This document shows positions 35,004 through 45,152 of a stretch of 64,000 nucleotides of DNA, piece after piece. The first letter of the stretch is position 1; every line of letters begins with the position of its first letter. Source of the stretch: Lysinibacillus antri (GTDB taxonomy: Bacteria > Bacillota > Bacilli > Bacillales_A > Planococcaceae). Location of the stretch: NCBI RefSeq assembly GCF_003977595.1, contig NZ_RYYR01000014.1, forward strand, positions 1 through 64,000, in the 5' to 3' direction. The notes below the pieces were generated by a model. It was given only the letters and a program-made list of their open reading frames with translations. It was not told the DNA's origin and searched no databases. A program made the translations under genes and the position numbers.

Positions 35004-36404
35004 TTAATTCACTACTAACTCTTGTTCAGTAGGTAGTGTTAAGAACCCTAAAATGATTTTTGCCGCCTGCGCTCTTGTTACATCACTAGATGGTGAAAAC
35101 GCGCCATTACCTGTCCCTTGCACAATGCCTAAATCATAAAGTAAAGTAATCGCATTTTGAGTTTCTTCATTATAACCTGCAATATCTTTAAACGGCGCTA
35201 CTTGTTTTGGAACATATGTTTCTCCTGTTGTGGCAGTATACGCTCGAGAAATCATAACCGCCAATTGTGCACGCGTTACTTTATCTTCTGGTTTAAAATA
35301 ACCTTTCTCTCCTACGACGATACCAAGCCCAGCGACTTTAGCAACTTCTGCTTGAATTTTTTCTGAATAGTTTGAAATGTCCACAAATGGTACTTCAACT
35401 GCTTGTCCAGGCACCTCTAAACTACGACCAATAATTGAAACAATTTGAATACGATTTACTGCTTGATTTGGTTTGAATGTTCCATCTTCAAACCCAGAGA
35501 TCACACCATATTCAACTGCCGCTTTTACATACTCTGCTGACCAATGTCCTGCAAGATCTGTAAATACCGGACCTTCAATAGGTTCTTCAGTTGCCTCTTC
35601 TTCATCTGCAAGAGTAGCAAAAGATTCTAAGAACTTGTTCCCGACTACTTGGTATCCCGCATCACTTAAATGAATGTTTGCCGGGTTTGGAACATGCGTC
35701 TTATAATCAGCGGCAATTTCTTCTACTACCTTTACAAAATGACCACCATTTGCTTCTGTTACTTGCCCTACAGCTTTATCTAATTCATTTACTAATAATG
35801 TGAATTGTTGCGTGTACGCCTCTAAAGTAGGGTATGGATTATAGTAACCCATTACAAAAATCTCAACTTCAGGATTAATTTGTTTTAACGCTGATAAAAT
35901 TGCATGGTAGTTTTGACCAACACTTTTAATACCAGCTGCTACTTCTTGTAAATCAAATTTAAATTGTCCTGTTTGTGGGTCCTTTTTAATATAAGCCAAC
36001 ACATCATTAGCACCAACGCTAATTGTAATAACATCGGCTTCTTTAACAGCAGTGTTTAAATCTACTGTTACTTCTTGCTCACCTTCTAAGTTATAGATTC
36101 GTTTTTGAACATTCGATTTTAAATCTTCTAAAATATTTGTAGTTTTATAACCCGGTACTGCAAAACCTTTATTATAATTTAATTCACCAGCTTCTTGTAA
36201 CCCAATTGCAAAATAGTCTGCATAACCTTTTGCAATGGCCCCTTGATCATTCATACCTGCAGCTAGTGAATCCCCTAACGCTAGATAATTTAAGCGCTCT
36301 TCTGTACTATTGACTTCATCCGCATTTACTGCTGCTACTGGAAGAACTAATCCTAGTACCATGATGAATGCAAATAGTGCTTTAAACTTCATCATAAATT
36401 TCAT
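35004..36404 (-). CDS. secreted SGNH/GDSL hydrolase with S-layer homology domains
   Basis: 466 residues. Signal peptide (FKALFAFIMVLGLVLPVAAVNA), then an SGNH hydrolase: block I YLALGDSLAAG with the nucleophile Ser, block III SVGANDVL, block V HLSDAGYQ with Asp and His. After about residue 275 come three SLH repeats (FTDLAGHWSAEYVKAAVEYG and two more), which anchor proteins to pyruvylated wall polymer. It is therefore a surface esterase or lipase. Start ATG with GGGGCGAG upstream. Standing alone with a terminator on its 3' side. Confidence 0.93.
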   Translation of the reverse strand: MKFMMKFKALFAFIMVLGLVLPVAAVNADEVNSTEERLNYLALGDSLAAGMNDQGAIAKGYADYFAIGLQEAGELNYNKGFAVPGYKTTNILEDLKSNVQKRIYNLEGEQEVTVDLNTAVKEADVITISVGANDVLAYIKKDPQTGQFKFDLQEVAAGIKSVGQNYHAILSALKQINPEVEIFVMGYYNPYPTLEAYTQQFTLLVNELDKAVGQVTEANGGHFVKVVEEIAADYKTHVPNPANIHLSDAGYQVVGNKFLESFATLADEEEATEEPIEGPVFTDLAGHWSAEYVKAAVEYGVISGFEDGTFKPNQAVNRIQIVSIIGRSLEVPGQAVEVPFVDISNYSEKIQAEVAKVAGLGIVVGEKGYFKPEDKVTRAQLAVMISRAYTATTGETYVPKQVAPFKDIAGYNEETQNAITLLYDLGIVQGTGNGAFSPSSDVTRAQAAKIILGFLTLPTEQELVVN

Positions 36405-36507
36405 AAAACATTCTCGCCCCCTATTTTATTGTAAAGATTTCCACCACCATATACTATATAGTAAGTTAGTAATAGAGTATGTATCAAATGAATTATTTAT
36501 TTAATAT

Positions 36508-36537
36508 GAAAAAGATGTCGGCACTGTTCGACATCTC
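36508..36537 (-). terminator. terminator after EndoQ gene
   Basis: AGATGTCG/CGACATCT followed by TTTTTC on the minus strand, 12 nt past the stop. Confidence 0.85.
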
Positions 36538-36548
36538 ATAGTAATTTT

Positions 36549-37721
36549 TTAACTTTGGTCGATTTTCCCATAGATTCCCCCACCCCCAACAGTGATTGCA
36601 AGTTTTCCACTCCTCGCTAAATGAAGTGTGTTGGCAAGTTTGCTTGGGATTACTTGTTCTAATTGTTCTAAAGAGACTTCATGTAAAATATTCATTTCTG
36701 TTCCAAAAGCATTAATCAGTTTATCGATCGTCTTTGGTCCAATCCCCGGTATAAAATCAAGTGGAATTTGATGGATATAAGGAGGTCGTTTTCTCGTAGG
36801 CTCCGTAATATCCGATAATTCTTTAATTCTTTTTGCCACACCTTTAATAAATTGTGATTTACCGCAGTGGGGACACATTAAAGGATTTTCCTCAACAACT
36901 TGTTCACTACAATTGGCACAAACTGATTCATGATATTTTCCGAGTAATGGATTTAGCCCATAATTGGCAAGTACTCCTCGCCCGTCTCTTTCATGAAGTG
37001 CCATTTTTAATTCTTGAAAACTTATTTCAGCAAGTTGCATTTTTTGATATTCTCTTGCTAACTTCCCTAATGAATGGGCATCTGAATTCGTAACAAAGAT
37101 GTAGCGGTCAAGCTCACTGATCCCATTGACCATATAAGTGTCAGAACTTAATCCAAGCTCAATTCCATCGATTAAATTTGAATCGAACACTTCTGTAAGA
37201 CTTCTCTTTACTCCTTTTCCATAGAGACTTTTAAATGGTGTAAAAACGTGAGCAGGAATAAATATCCCCTCTAGCTCGTACACTTTTCGTTGTAATGTAC
37301 GCCCATCACAATAAATCCGTTGCGAACTTAAATGAATATTTTTCAACTCATTACTCATCCATTTAGAGAAGTGCTTCATTTTTTCTAAGGTAGGAAAATA
37401 GGCAAGTACATGAATAGGACCATGACAATTCTCATCGTAAATTTCAATTTCTGATCCAGGAATTAATGTTGTCGATTCGTAACGTAAGCCACCACCTTGC
37501 AACTCATACATCTTACCTTGTTCCAAAAGCTCTTCTATCTCTTGTATGACTTCAGGGGAATGACAATCAATAATCCCGATTAAATCTAACCCTTTCCGTT
37601 TACTTGCGGTATCTAATATATTCTTTAATGTTAAATTTTTACTACCCGTTATTTTGACAGGTTTACCAGATTTAGTGCGCCCAATATGTATATGTAGGTC
37701 AGCATAAACGGTTTGGAACAT
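36549..37721 (-). CDS. endonuclease Q-like DNA repair protein
   Basis: 390 residues. N-terminal PHP metal-binding domain starting MFQTVYADLHIHIG and containing IIDCHSPEV, VLAYFP and VTNSDAHSLG; a four-Cys zinc finger (CANCSEQ...CPHCGKS, about 295-315); then a helix-hairpin-helix (FIPGIGPKTIDKLI). This is the EndoQ architecture; EndoQ nicks DNA 5' of deaminated bases (uracil, hypoxanthine). It is frequent in Archaea and found in some Bacillales. ATG at 37721 with GAGGATG upstream; the longer frame to 37805 runs into the terminator region and is rejected. Confidence 0.87.
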   Translation of the reverse strand: MFQTVYADLHIHIGRTKSGKPVKITGSKNLTLKNILDTASKRKGLDLIGIIDCHSPEVIQEIEELLEQGKMYELQGGGLRYESTTLIPGSEIEIYDENCHGPIHVLAYFPTLEKMKHFSKWMSNELKNIHLSSQRIYCDGRTLQRKVYELEGIFIPAHVFTPFKSLYGKGVKRSLTEVFDSNLIDGIELGLSSDTYMVNGISELDRYIFVTNSDAHSLGKLAREYQKMQLAEISFQELKMALHERDGRGVLANYGLNPLLGKYHESVCANCSEQVVEENPLMCPHCGKSQFIKGVAKRIKELSDITEPTRKRPPYIHQIPLDFIPGIGPKTIDKLINAFGTEMNILHEVSLEQLEQVIPSKLANTLHLARSGKLAITVGGGGIYGKIDQS

Positions 37722-37778
37722 CGCATTCACATCCTCATTAAATATAAGATTAGTATGAGTAACTTTTAGTGAAATTAT

Positions 37779-37816
37779 AAAAACCCTAAAGACAGTGATG
37801 ACCACTATCCTTAGGG
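37779..37816 (-). terminator. terminator after MCP gene
   Basis: CCCTAAGGATAGTG/CACTGTCTTTAGGG (14 bp with two G-T pairs), followed by TTTTTA on the minus strand. Confidence 0.9.
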
Positions 37817-37823
37817 ACTATTT

Positions 37824-39587
37824 CTACAATTTAAATCTACCTACTATACCATTTAAATTCTCCGCAAGTTTCGCTAATTGATCCGCGCTACCTGCAATTT
37901 CTTCCATAGAACTATTTGTCTGTTGAGAAGCAGCAGTTGTCTGTTCAACTCCAGCGGCTGATTGTTCTGAAATCGCTGCAATCTCTTGAATAAATCCGTT
38001 CATTTCCTGGCTACTCGATGCGATCGTTGACAAGTTGGATACAATCGAGTGAATATTATCAACCATTCCATTTACCGATGCACTAATATTCACAAAGGTT
38101 TTTTGCGTTAGTTGGATTTGGTTTGTTCCTTCTTCTACCTCTTTATAACCAATTTGTAACGAACTTGTGACTTCATTAAATTCATTTTGGATATTTGCTA
38201 CAATATTTGTTATATCCGTTACCGAACTTCCCACTTGTTCTGCAAGTTTTCGTACTTCTTCAGCTACGACTGCAAAACCTTTCCCGTGTTCACCTGCTCT
38301 TGCTGCTTCAATGGCAGCATTTAAAGATAATAAATTCGTTTGATCCGCAATATCTTTGATGACTACAACTAATTTTGAAATCTCTTGCGCTTGTGTATTT
38401 AAACTATTCACTTTATGAACAGATTCTCTTACAATTTGATCAATTGTCACCATTTGATTTGTGGAAGATTCCATTAATTCACTACCACTATTTGTCATCA
38501 TTAATACTTCATTTGTAGACTGTTGAATTTCTTCCCCATACTCATTTACTTCTAATACTTTATTTGTAAAGGAAGTCATCATAGAAGATAAGCTACTCGC
38601 ATGATCTGCTTGTTTTTCAGTGCCTGAAGCCAGTTCCTCCATCGTCACAGCGACTTGTTCAGAACCTTGTTTCACTTCCCCTGCCATTTGAGTTAACTCT
38701 TCACTATGGCTTGTAATGACTTGTGAATCCGTTGAAATGCCTTCAATAATGGCTTTCAGTTTTGTTTGTAAATCATTCATAGCGTTCGCCAATTGACCTG
38801 TCTCGTCTTTCGATTTGATTTGAAGCAATTCTTGACTTAAGTCAGCATTCGCTAAATAGTCCATGTGTTCTGTTACAGACTTTATTGGTCTAGAGATTTT
38901 ATTTGCGAAATACCAGATGACAATGAAACCTACTACTAGCGAAATAATCAATACGTATAAATTAGCAGTCAATATTTCGTTAGCTGGAGCATGAAAATCC
39001 ATCATGTATGTAGTTGCATTTACTGTCCAACCCCAATTAGAATCCGTTTGGGAGAAGGATACCTTTTCTTCAATTTGATCTTCATTATTTATTAACGGAT
39101 AGTCGTAGTAAACAAAGTCTCCACCTTGCCCACCAATTGCGATCATTTCTTGAATCAACTTTTTATCATTTGTATCCGTTAAATCCCAAAGATTATTTCC
39201 TTCTTTATTTGGATGCGCAACTGCAACACCCTTTTGGTCAACAATAAAGATGTAACCATTCTCGCCTAGATCAACATTCGAATTAATTGGTCGAATCCCT
39301 TCCGAATCCTTTTCACCTAGTATCATTATTTTCACTTGCTCTTGTGCATCTTCTAATGAAATATTACCTTTTTCAACTTCTTTATTCAAAGTATTAATCA
39401 TCTCAATTGTCATTGAAACACTGTTTTGTAAATTGGTTTTACCTAGTTCATTTAAGCCCTTTTCACTTTTTTGGTAACTAAACACTCCTAATATCAACAT
39501 AGGAACGATTAATAAAACTAAGGAAATCATTATTAGTTTTGCCTTAATGGTTGGTGCTAGTATTTTGCGTACCACCCTTTTGCCCAC
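37824..39587 (-). CDS. methyl-accepting chemotaxis protein, Cache sensor
   Basis: 587 residues. One membrane segment near 15-40, an extracytoplasmic Cache sensor (about 45-205, with [20 protein letters not shown]), a second membrane segment ([16 protein letters not shown]), HAMP, and an MCP signalling domain with the [24 protein letters not shown] tip. Signals to CheA/CheW; ligand unknown, Cache domains often bind amino or organic acids. The start is GTG at 39587, with GTG four codons later as an alternative. It follows the EAL gene by 31 bp on the same strand, so they are probably co-transcribed. Confidence 0.92.
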   Translation of the reverse strand: MGKRVVRKILAPTIKAKLIMISLVLLIVPMLILGVFSYQKSEKGLNELGKTNLQNSVSMTIEMINTLNKEVEKGNISLEDAQEQVKIMILGEKDSEGIRPINSNVDLGENGYIFIVDQKGVAVAHPNKEGNNLWDLTDTNDKKLIQEMIAIGGQGGDFVYYDYPLINNEDQIEEKVSFSQTDSNWGWTVNATTYMMDFHAPANEILTANLYVLIISLVVGFIVIWYFANKISRPIKSVTEHMDYLANADLSQELLQIKSKDETGQLANAMNDLQTKLKAIIEGISTDSQVITSHSEELTQMAGEVKQGSEQVAVTMEELASGTEKQADHASSLSSMMTSFTNKVLEVNEYGEEIQQSTNEVLMMTNSGSELMESSTNQMVTIDQIVRESVHKVNSLNTQAQEISKLVVVIKDIADQTNLLSLNAAIEAARAGEHGKGFAVVAEEVRKLAEQVGSSVTDITNIVANIQNEFNEVTSSLQIGYKEVEEGTNQIQLTQKTFVNISASVNGMVDNIHSIVSNLSTIASSSQEMNGFIQEIAAISEQSAAGVEQTTAASQQTNSSMEEIAGSADQLAKLAENLNGIVGRFKL

Positions 39588-39618
39588 CCTTCTATGTTTA
39601 ATTTATTTTCATATTCTC

Positions 39619-40329
39619 TTAAGATAATTTTTTCGGTTTTGAGATATAATACCCTTGCAATAAAGGAACTCCTAATTTTCTAGCCACTTCTAAATCTGCT
39701 TTCTCTTCAATCCCCTCTAATACCAGCTTCATTTTTTCATTGGTATATTCTAAAAACAATGAAATCAATTGTTGTTTTGCAACTGACTGTGATAAATCCT
39801 TACCCTTTGTATGATCTAGTTTCACAAAATCGGGCGTTAGTAATTCCAATTTCTTTAACGATGCCTTTGATATAGATAAATCATCAAACGCAACACTATA
39901 ACCAAATCTCTTTAATAAAACTAAACGATTTAAAAATTGAGTTTGCCACCAAAGTTTTTGTTCATTTTCTGTTTCATTGATTTCGAAAACAATTCTATTT
40001 TTCAATTTTGGAAAAGCCTCACTAACCGACTTTAAAAAACTTTCAAATTTATCGTGAATTACTGTTGACGGAAATATATTGATAAACAATAGATGTTTGC
40101 TTAAGTACTCCTTTGGATACCCTTTGATCGCATTCATAATGCAAACTGTATCTAGTTCAAATAAAAGATTATGTTCACGAGCTTGTTCAAATACTGTTAA
40201 CGGGTTCGTCCAAGGCGTTGTTCTCATAAGCGCTTCATACGCAAAGATTTTCTCATTATCTGATTTAATTAACGGCTGATATTCACTAAATAGTCTATTT
40301 TCTCGAATAAGATTATGGATATTGTCCAT
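39619..40329 (-). CDS. EAL domain protein (c-di-GMP phosphodiesterase)
   Basis: 236 residues, a stand-alone EAL domain. Catalytic features are mostly kept: YEALMR, the Asn in FINIFPST, Glu residues in FEINETE, the DD pair in AFDDLS, Lys in VKLDHTKG and Glu in LEGIEE. The loop usually DFGTGYSSL is altered (DDLSISKASL). It probably hydrolyses c-di-GMP. No membrane segment. ATG start with GGGGGGA upstream. It heads a likely two-gene unit with the MCP, coupling c-di-GMP to taxis. Confidence 0.85.
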   Translation of the reverse strand: MDNIHNLIRENRLFSEYQPLIKSDNEKIFAYEALMRTTPWTNPLTVFEQAREHNLLFELDTVCIMNAIKGYPKEYLSKHLLFINIFPSTVIHDKFESFLKSVSEAFPKLKNRIVFEINETENEQKLWWQTQFLNRLVLLKRFGYSVAFDDLSISKASLKKLELLTPDFVKLDHTKGKDLSQSVAKQQLISLFLEYTNEKMKLVLEGIEEKADLEVARKLGVPLLQGYYISKPKKLS

Positions 40330-40801
40330 CGATAGAAAAATCCCCCCATTACTATATACTTCATTTTTTATATTTCAAATTAAATATATAATCACTTTTA
40401 CCCATTACATTTTTACCAGTATGGATACAAAAAAATTTTTTCACCTCTATAATATGTATGTTCCCTTACCACATGTATGGATAGGTTAACTTAAAACGAT
40501 TTTTTGAATTATCTTCCAAAACACTATATTATTATAGAATTAATATATTTAATTTTCAATATATTATTTAAATTTAAGTATTTTTCAGCACAGTCACTTT
40601 ATTTTTTTAATCCAATGAAATACATATAATTATTATTACCCATTCCACCTTCACTTTTAGTAGAATATTTGATAATTTCTTTCCTTTCTGTTAAATATCT
40701 ATAAATTAAAAGACTTTACTTTCATACTAATTTGAAAATGGCGCAACTTTCTAAACTACTTCCATTTCTTGTAATAGCACCAATTTATTCATTATGTTAA
40801 A
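40330..40801. other. AT-rich intergenic region between divergent signalling genes
   Basis: No gene or structured RNA is seen. A plus-strand TTGAAT-17 bp-TATTAT pair lies at 40504-40532, but it is 335 nt from the gene and could be chance in such AT-rich DNA. Confidence 0.5.
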
Positions 40802-40829
40802 TTAACATAGGTTATTTACTTATTATATT
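40802..40829 (+). promoter_or_regulatory. promoter of MCP gene at 40867
   Basis: TTAACA, 16 bp, TATATT on the plus strand, 37 nt before the ATG; AAAGGAGG follows. Confidence 0.6.
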
Positions 40830-40866
40830 ATGAAAATTTTCAGCTAAAGGAGGAATCAAAATAGGA

Positions 40867-42825
40867 ATGACTAGTATTAAAGCCAAATTAATCTCTATTT
40901 TCCTGACACTATCTATCATTCCATTAGTTATTGCCACATCCATCATCTTTTTCGTTACAGATAAAGGGTTATCTTTTTTAATAGAAGATCAACAACAAAA
41001 AATGATTCATAATGTTCAATATGAATTGGATACGATCTCAAAGGATTTATTAGCCATTACTTCTAGCTATTCAAAAAATGCTCAAATAGTAAGTAGTTTT
41101 AAAACAGGCAGTCGTAGTGAACTATTAAATACAATCAATCCAATTTTCCAACGTCTTCAAGATGAGCATCAACTAACTGTATTTGAGCTTGGGGAGGTCG
41201 ATGGGACGGTTGCTTTACGAGGTCATAATCCACTCGAATATGGTGACAACAAAAGTGATGTAGGGGCTATTCAAAAAGCACTGAAGGGAGAGACACTTTC
41301 TGGGTTTGAGTATGGAAAAAGCGGTCTTTCTGTAAGAGCCTTTTCACCTATCGTAGAAAACAATAAAATAATTGGTACACTTCAAACGAGTATAAACAGT
41401 AACTTTATTGAGAAGTTAAGTAGCAAGCTTGAAGGAACAATAATTACTTTGTATAACCAAGATGGTTCTGTCATGTATTCATCCGCTACATCTGATGTAA
41501 AGCAGCTTGATTCAGAAGTTCTAACCCATATTTTTAAAGGCAACATCTCCACACATCAACAGGATGATACACTGGAATCAATCGTTCCACTCTATGACCC
41601 AACTGGTGCAGAGGTGATTGGTGGTATTGGAATCAATCAAAATATTTCTGTTATGTCTAATGTTAAACAGCAAATTTTAGTCGTAACAACAATTTTAGTG
41701 GCGCTAACAATTATAATCGTTGTTATATCATCCATTCTGTTTAGCCGTTCCATATCAAAACCAATTATACAATTAGCCGATACGATGGATGAACTTTCAA
41801 ATGGAAATTTACAAGTGAATACATATGAAAGTACTCGCAAAGATGAGATAGGACATCTATTGAATGCCACGCATCAGATGAAAACAAATATTTATACAAC
41901 AATTGAAAAAGTGGCAGATGCTTCTAAACAAGTGGCGACACAAAGCAACGAGTTAAAAGAAGCGGCAAACGAGTTCAATGCAGGGTCACAACAAATCGCT
42001 TTCACGATGAACGAAATATCTGCAGGAGCTGATAGTCAGGCGAATAACATGACCGATTTAGCTTCCATGGCTACTGATTTTTCTACATCAATCCAGTATA
42101 CAAATAATAATGGGCTTGAAATGAATTACCTATCCAATGAAGTTCTTGAGCACACAAATACCGGAAAACAATTAATGCATTCTTCTAGTAAGCAGATGCA
42201 AAAAATTGACTGTATTATGATCGAAGCTGTTAACAAGATGCAAAACTTAGAAGTACAAACAAAAGAAATTTCTACGTTAGTAACCATAATTCAAGACATT
42301 GCTAACCAAACCAATTTACTTGCACTAAACGCAGCGATAGAAGCGGCACGTGCAAAAGAACATGGTGCAGGATTTTCTGTTGTGGCAGATGAAGTGAGAA
42401 AATTAGCGGATCAAGTATCCAATTCCATTTCAAACATCACCCACATTGTTGCGTCCATTCAACATGAAACAAAATTAGTGGAAACTTCTTTAAAGGATGG
42501 TTATTCCGAAATAAAACTAGGGAATGAGCAAATTCAATCTACTGAACAAACTTTTCAACAAATTACTCACTCTATATCTGGTATGGTTGAAAAAATCCAA
42601 TTCATTACTCATGACTTATCCGAAAACATGGAGCGTTCCAAACATATGAGCGTAACGATTGACGATGTTGCTTCCATTTCAGAAGAAACGGCTGCTGCGG
42701 TCGAGCAAACCGCTGCAACAACCCAACAATTTAACAGTTCAATTGAAGAAATTACAAAAAGTACAGAAGAGCTCTCTATTTTATCTGATGAATTAAATGA
42801 TTTAGTACAACATTTTAAATTATAA
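40867..42825 (+). CDS. methyl-accepting chemotaxis protein, Cache sensor
   Basis: 652 residues. Membrane segment (about 10-35), an extracytoplasmic Cache-type sensor (about 36-275, [20 protein letters not shown]), a second membrane segment ([20 protein letters not shown]), HAMP, and an MCP domain with the [23 protein letters not shown] tip. It is divergent from the EAL-MCP pair and its cytoplasmic half resembles that of the 37824 gene, so the two receptors may be old duplicates with different sensors. ATG lies 13 nt past AAAGGAGG. Ends at the terminator 42834. Confidence 0.92.
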   Translation: MTSIKAKLISIFLTLSIIPLVIATSIIFFVTDKGLSFLIEDQQQKMIHNVQYELDTISKDLLAITSSYSKNAQIVSSFKTGSRSELLNTINPIFQRLQDEHQLTVFELGEVDGTVALRGHNPLEYGDNKSDVGAIQKALKGETLSGFEYGKSGLSVRAFSPIVENNKIIGTLQTSINSNFIEKLSSKLEGTIITLYNQDGSVMYSSATSDVKQLDSEVLTHIFKGNISTHQQDDTLESIVPLYDPTGAEVIGGIGINQNISVMSNVKQQILVVTTILVALTIIIVVISSILFSRSISKPIIQLADTMDELSNGNLQVNTYESTRKDEIGHLLNATHQMKTNIYTTIEKVADASKQVATQSNELKEAANEFNAGSQQIAFTMNEISAGADSQANNMTDLASMATDFSTSIQYTNNNGLEMNYLSNEVLEHTNTGKQLMHSSSKQMQKIDCIMIEAVNKMQNLEVQTKEISTLVTIIQDIANQTNLLALNAAIEAARAKEHGAGFSVVADEVRKLADQVSNSISNITHIVASIQHETKLVETSLKDGYSEIKLGNEQIQSTEQTFQQITHSISGMVEKIQFITHDLSENMERSKHMSVTIDDVASISEETAAAVEQTAATTQQFNSSIEEITKSTEELSILSDELNDLVQHFKL

Positions 42826-42833
42826 CTAAACTA

Positions 42834-42874
42834 AAACTGCCTTTAAGAGTATCTATTCTTCTTAAAGGCAGTTT
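42834..42874. terminator. bidirectional terminator between MCP and DUF423 genes
   Basis: AAACTGCCTTTAAG pairs perfectly with CTTAAAGGCAGTTT (14 bp), T-rich on both sides. Confidence 0.9.
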
Positions 42875-42879
42875 TTAAA

Positions 42880-43251
42880 TTATAAAGCTTCAATTATAAT
42901 GAAGATCCATGCTACTAAAAAGAATACCCCACCAATTGGAGTAATTGCACCTAGCTTCTTAATCCCTGTAATTGATAGAACATACAAACTACCAGAAAAG
43001 AACAGTACGCCAACAAACATTAAGTAGCCGGCCCATCGAAGTAACGAAGTAGCACCTAGTAACGAATCCATTGATAAAATTGCTATTAATAGTATCCCTA
43101 AACCATGATACATTTGGTACTGTACAGCTGTATTCCAATTTTGAGCATATCGCGGTTCTGCAAATTTATCCTTTAAAGCATGCGCTCCAAAGGCACCTAG
43201 CGCTACACCTAAAAATGCAAGTAATGCCCCTAATATTAAAAAGTTATTCAA
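42880..43251 (-). CDS. DUF423 family small membrane protein
   Basis: 123 residues with four membrane segments and the family core GALLAFLGVALGAFGAHALK at the N terminus and YHGLGILL. Function of DUF423 (YwdK-like) proteins is not known. The start is TTG with AAGGAGTG 7 nt upstream. Single gene with a terminator on its 3' side, oriented away from the lipoprotein gene's stop by about 130 bp. Confidence 0.88.
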   Translation of the reverse strand: MNNFLILGALLAFLGVALGAFGAHALKDKFAEPRYAQNWNTAVQYQMYHGLGILLIAILSMDSLLGATSLLRWAGYLMFVGVLFFSGSLYVLSITGIKKLGAITPIGGVFFLVAWIFIIIEAL

Positions 43252-43340
43252 ACGAAAACACTCCTTCTATGTATACTCTACTCTCTCAAACTATATCCCG
43301 TTCACTCTCTCCTTACAATAAAATGCTATTTTGACTAATA

Positions 43341-43371
43341 AAAAAGGGGGCATACCGATAGCCCCTTTTTT
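43341..43371 (-). terminator. terminator after YusW-type lipoprotein gene
   Basis: AAAAAGGGGGC/GCCCCTTTTT stem, T-rich tail on the minus strand. Confidence 0.85.
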
Positions 43372-43379
43372 AGTATTAT

Positions 43380-43859
43380 TTACTTTTTAAACTCATATCG
43401 CTTTACGTCGCCATTATTAAACTTTACTTCAAGTTTAAGGTTTTGATAATTTTCATCTAATTTAAAGGCTGTAATGACTTGATTTACTACATCTTCATCT
43501 GAAGACGTTTCATTAAATGTGAGCGACTCGAAGTATCCCGCAAGTTGATTATTTGCTTCGTCACCTTTTAATTCCACTTTATTCGCATCATCATCAATTT
43601 CTGCCGTTGTACCATTTTGGTTCATAGTATATTCAACATCATAGGATACATCATTTGCATAATCTACATCTAAGTCAAAATGCGTGAAATTATAGGATGT
43701 TTCTGCATTCTCTTGATCATCATTAGTTGTATCTGTTTGATTTGTTTCAGTTGCGGGGTTCGTTTCTGTCACCAGTTCATCTTGATCGACATCATTGTCA
43801 TTACATCCATACAACGCGCCTACTAAAAATGGAACAATAAGAATTTTCGCGTACTTCAT
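43380..43859 (-). CDS. YusW-like lipoprotein
   Basis: 159 residues. Lipoprotein signal with Cys in GALYGCND (about 19), a long Asp/Thr/Asn/Glu-rich linker, and a C-terminal YusW-like domain (FTHFDLDVDYANDVSYDVEY ... NLKLEVKFNNGDVKRYEFKK). Anchored on the outer face of the membrane. Function unknown. ATG start with GGAGAGAG upstream. Confidence 0.85.
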   Translation of the reverse strand: MKYAKILIVPFLVGALYGCNDNDVDQDELVTETNPATETNQTDTTNDDQENAETSYNFTHFDLDVDYANDVSYDVEYTMNQNGTTAEIDDDANKVELKGDEANNQLAGYFESLTFNETSSDEDVVNQVITAFKLDENYQNLKLEVKFNNGDVKRYEFKK

Positions 43860-43926
43860 TTTTACTCTCTCCTTCTAAAGTTGTCTCATCATATTTTCTC
43901 CATAAAGTTAAATTTTATCCAAACTA

Positions 43927-44085
43927 ATGTTAAAAAGTGGTGGTAAAATCCAGGAATATTCCAGTCTTGGAATAATTGGCTTTATAACTTTACCTTATGT
44001 TAGATTAGAGGCGAGATTAATTGGTGAAGGGGTAGTCAACATTGAAATTGTTGCGGTAGTTATGGGGCTTTGGTTTGCAAGATAA
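43927..44085 (+). CDS. possible small ORF or gene remnant
   Basis: A 52-codon open frame (MLKSGGKIQEYSSLGIIGFI ... ending GLWFAR) between the lipoprotein gene and ku. The middle reads like a protein segment (LPYVRLEARLIGEG) but there is no ribosome site before the ATG. It may be a decayed piece of a membrane protein gene. I do not recognise it. Confidence 0.25.
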   Translation: MLKSGGKIQEYSSLGIIGFITLPYVRLEARLIGEGVVNIEIVAVVMGLWFAR

Positions 44086-44089
44086 AAAT

Positions 44090-44134
44090 AAAAAGCGTAG
44101 AAGAGATACTTGTCCATTCTCTTTTACGCTTCTT
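44090..44134 (-). terminator. terminator overlapping the ku stop
   Basis: AAGCGTA and AGAGA pair with TCTCT and TACGCTT, T-rich on both sides (TTTTTATTTTT on the minus strand). The stem includes the ku stop codon. Confidence 0.8.
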
Positions 44135-44957
44135 TTTTTGGTTTTGTCTTTCTCTTCCTTGTAGTAGGTTTCTTTTTTATTGACGTTTTATCCAGTGAAG
44201 CTTGCAATGCGGCCATCAATTCTGTCATACCAGATGGAAGCTTTGTTTCTTTCTCAGTTGCAGTGACAGTAGCATTTTCTGCTTTCTTCTTCTCAATGAG
44301 TTCTAATAAAGCCGTTCGATAGTCATCCGTATATTTTTCCGGTTCAAATTGTACTGTTAACTGCTCGATCAGCATGAGTGCTAGATCCAATTCCTCTTCT
44401 GTAACCTTCTCTGTGCTTGGCATATTTGGTATTTCAGCAGTATTTCGCACTTCATCTGGGAATAGAATCGTTTCCATTAGTAATGTATCATGATAGACAC
44501 GAACAATAGCGAGTTGCTCTTTTGAACGAATTGTAATTTTTGCAACGCCTATTTTCCCCGAATTACTTAATGCTTCTCGTAATAATGCATAAGCTTTTTT
44601 TCCACCACTGTCTGGAGCAAGAAAATAGCTTCGTTCGAAATAAATGGGATCAATCTCTTTTAGTTTTACAAATTCTATAATTTCTACAGCTTTGTCTTCG
44701 TTTTCTTTTCTAAGGTTTTCAAGTTCTTCAGCATCTAACACTACATATTTATTTTTGGCATATTCATAAGCCTTAACAATCTCTTCATTACCTACTTCCG
44801 TATCGCAAACTGGACAGGTCTTCTTGTAGTTAATTGGACTATTACATGCTTTATGTAATTGTCTTAACTGTATATCTTTACTTTCCGTTGCGGCGTGGAG
44901 CTTGATTGGAATGTTCACTAGACCAAAACTAATGCTACCTTTCCAAACAGTATGCAT
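44124..44957 (-). CDS. ku: Ku protein, DNA double-strand break repair
   Basis: 277 residues, start MHTVWKGSISFGLVNIPIKL as in bacterial Ku; beta-barrel core, then a Lys-rich tail (KKKPTTRKRKTKPKKEA). Bacterial Ku binds DNA ends as a homodimer and recruits the ligase LigD, mainly protecting spores or stationary cells. ATG at 44957 with GAGGAG 8 nt upstream; the open frame to 44978 is not used. LigD, usually adjacent, is not in this window. Confidence 0.95.
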   Translation of the reverse strand: MHTVWKGSISFGLVNIPIKLHAATESKDIQLRQLHKACNSPINYKKTCPVCDTEVGNEEIVKAYEYAKNKYVVLDAEELENLRKENEDKAVEIIEFVKLKEIDPIYFERSYFLAPDSGGKKAYALLREALSNSGKIGVAKITIRSKEQLAIVRVYHDTLLMETILFPDEVRNTAEIPNMPSTEKVTEEELDLALMLIEQLTVQFEPEKYTDDYRTALLELIEKKKAENATVTATEKETKLPSGMTELMAALQASLDKTSIKKKPTTRKRKTKPKKEA

Positions 44958-45121
44958 TAAAATCACTCCTCTTTTCATTATTATGCGAATAGATTGTTCT
45001 TTCTATGTATAACTGATTAAATAGATCATCATTTGGCTCCAAAATTTTTTCCTATTTCAGCAGTACCCGAACGCATCATACAAAATTCCGAACCTATTTT
45101 AACAACTTTAATAGAATGAAC

Positions 45122-45152
45122 AAAAAAATAACCCTCCATCAATTTGGAGGGT
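45122..45152 (-). terminator. terminator after ctaG
   Basis: ACCCTCCA/TTGGAGGGT stem next to the ctaG stop, followed by TTATTTTTTT on the minus strand. Confidence 0.9.
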
